NCBI GenBank assembly: GCA_016929735.1
Contig: JAFGID010000021.1
Span: forward strand, 1-7,201
DNA from: Ignavibacteriales bacterium
GTDB taxonomy: Bacteria; Bacteroidota; Ignavibacteria; Ignavibacteriales; Melioribacteraceae
Reading direction: 5' to 3'
DNA length: 7,201 bases
Shown here in pieces: positions 6,426 to 7,201 of this stretch; the stretch's first letter is position 1; every line of letters starts with the position of its first letter. Made by a program: the position numbers and the translations under genes. Below the pieces are notes generated by a model. The model was not told the DNA's origin, did not search any database, and worked only from the letters and a program-made list of their open reading frames with translations.

Positions 6426-6464
6426 AAATTAAATAGGGTAAGTCATACTTACCCTATTTAATTT
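6426..6464. terminator. Bidirectional intrinsic terminator between convergent ackA and tyrA
   Basis: A perfect 18-bp stem AAATTAAATAGGGTAAGT (6426-6443) pairs with 6447-6464 around a 3-nt CAT loop. It begins 10 bp after the ackA stop. On the plus strand the stem is closed by A:U pairs ending in UUU and followed by a U-rich GTTCTT; on the minus strand a U-rich tract also closes the stem. The tyrA stop codon (complement of 6458-6460) and its last codon lie within the right arm, so the hairpin forms partly from coding sequence. Confidence 0.85.
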
Positions 6465-7201
6465 GTTCTTAATCCTATTTCTTTCATTATGTTTTTTGCT
6501 TGCTCTGCATCATCTTCACTATCAAATGCAACTCTAAATGTGCCCCCTGTTCCCTCACGAATTTTAAGCAGTTCAATATCTTTAATATTTATATTTTCAT
6601 TAAAAAGCGCAGTTGATATTTTGCTTATAACTCCTGGTTCATCAGGTACAAAAATAAAAATATCATACAATGGATTTAAAAAACCCTTTCTGTTCTTTGG
6701 TATTTCATCTCTTGTATTTCTTGCAGTTTCAAATTTATCTGCAATTGATTTTATATCATTCTCGTTTAAATAATTTGAAATAACTTTTAATTCATTATTA
6801 AGCGATTTAATAGCAAATAATATTTTTTCTTTGTTCTGTTTTAATATTGGCTCCCAAACATTAAAATCACTTGAAGCAATTCTTGTCATATCGTAAAAAC
6901 CACCTGCTGCAAAATCAATAAAATTTTTATCATCAGTTTTTTTACTCGTAGCATTAACAAGCGAAATAGCAAGCAATTGAGGAAGATGACTAACAAAGGC
7001 AACAATTTCATCGTGCACTTGCGGTTCGACAAAAGTTATTCTTGAACCAATTAATTCGATAACCTTAATTAATTCGGTTGCCAACTCATTACCTTGAGCG
7101 TTATCCGATAGTATATAAACTGAGTTTTCAAAAAGTAGCGGGTCAGAATTATCGTATCCCCCTTTTTCTTTTCCCGTCATCGGATGACCACCGACATAAA
7201 G
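6458..7201 (-). CDS. tyrA: Prephenate dehydrogenase with C-terminal ACT domain (5' end outside window)
   Basis: Oxidative decarboxylation of prephenate to 4-hydroxyphenylpyruvate with NAD(P)+, in tyrosine synthesis. The reading frame is open to the right edge, and the ATG at 7180 is internal: it is the Met of the conserved GGHPMTGKEK motif, whose LYVGGHP part is encoded at 7181-7201. So 247 residues are visible and the N-terminal NAD-binding Rossmann domain lies outside the window. Numbering visible residues: H6 in GGHP, H72 in SHLPQLLA and R107 in GGFYDMTRIASSD correspond to the substrate-binding/catalytic His, His and Arg of the TyrA family. The helical dimer domain runs to ~165. A C-terminal ACT domain at ~178-243 (YDIFIFVPDEPGVISKI; NINIKDIELL) suggests feedback by an aromatic amino acid, as in Gram-positive and Bacteroidota-type TyrA. 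Arogenate use cannot be excluded. Its stop codon sits in the shared terminator stem. Confidence 0.95.
   Translation of the reverse strand, partial: LYVGGHPMTGKEKGGYDNSDPLLFENSVYILSDNAQGNELATELIKVIELIGSRITFVEPQVHDEIVAFVSHLPQLLAISLVNATSKKTDDKNFIDFAAGGFYDMTRIASSDFNVWEPILKQNKEKILFAIKSLNNELKVISNYLNENDIKSIADKFETARNTRDEIPKNRKGFLNPLYDIFIFVPDEPGVISKISTALFNENINIKDIELLKIREGTGGTFRVAFDSEDDAEQAKNIMKEIGLRTN

Noticed and set aside
6489..6773. Plus-strand open frame opposite tyrA.
   Set aside because: It mirrors the ACT-domain coding region of tyrA and lies directly after the terminator with no promoter or ribosome site.
1..7201. Mobile element, phage, CRISPR or toxin-antitoxin island.
   Set aside because: No transposase, integrase, terminal inverted repeats, spaced direct repeats or tRNA edge were seen; most genes are housekeeping families.

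Overview
The window is an AT-rich chromosomal segment with seven protein-coding genes packed on both strands. It has no RNA gene, CRISPR array or mobile element that I can recognise, and no gene-free stretch longer than about 195 bp. Several traits point to the Bacteroidota/Ignavibacteriota (FCB) group: a rhomboid protease with a cytosolic tail ending in an LTPREKKIL-type motif, a small DUF4296-like putative lipoprotein, a RecQ-type architecture ending in HRDC plus helix-turn-helix domains, a TyrA with a C-terminal ACT domain, mostly weak Shine-Dalgarno sequences, and TAnnTTTG-like promoter elements. The phylum is an inference from gene style, not a proven placement.

Layout: (1) Positions 1-755, minus strand: exported serine hydrolase of the class A beta-lactamase fold, cut off by the window start. 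(2) A 121-bp divergent AT-rich spacer. (3) 877-2124, plus strand: rhomboid intramembrane protease, then 6 bp later a small membrane-anchored or lipoprotein-like protein, probably co-transcribed. (4) 2113-4053, minus strand: a 646-residue RecQ-derived protein that has lost the motor. It begins at the boundary between the two RecA-like helicase lobes, keeps a sequence-eroded second lobe, and retains winged-helix-like, Cys-cluster, HRDC and C-terminal HTH regions. Its 3' end overlaps the small protein gene by 12 bp, tail to tail. (5) A 194-bp divergent spacer with a candidate promoter and a TTGCATT(T)AAAAT inverted repeat. (6) 4248-6416, plus strand: 3-hydroxyacyl-CoA dehydrogenase followed 18 bp later by acetate kinase. 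(7) A strong 18-bp-stem hairpin at 6426-6464 serving two convergent genes. (8) 6458-7201, minus strand: prephenate dehydrogenase with an ACT domain; its start lies beyond the right edge.

Functionally, hbd-ackA forms a small acyl-CoA/acetate energy-metabolism unit (beta-hydroxyacyl-CoA oxidation or reduction, and substrate-level ATP formation from acetyl-phosphate). tyrA belongs to tyrosine synthesis and is only a neighbour. The rhomboid/small-protein pair acts at the envelope. The most unusual gene is the motor-less RecQ derivative: a long, intact reading frame that cannot encode an ATP-driven helicase but keeps the DNA-binding and regulatory parts of one.
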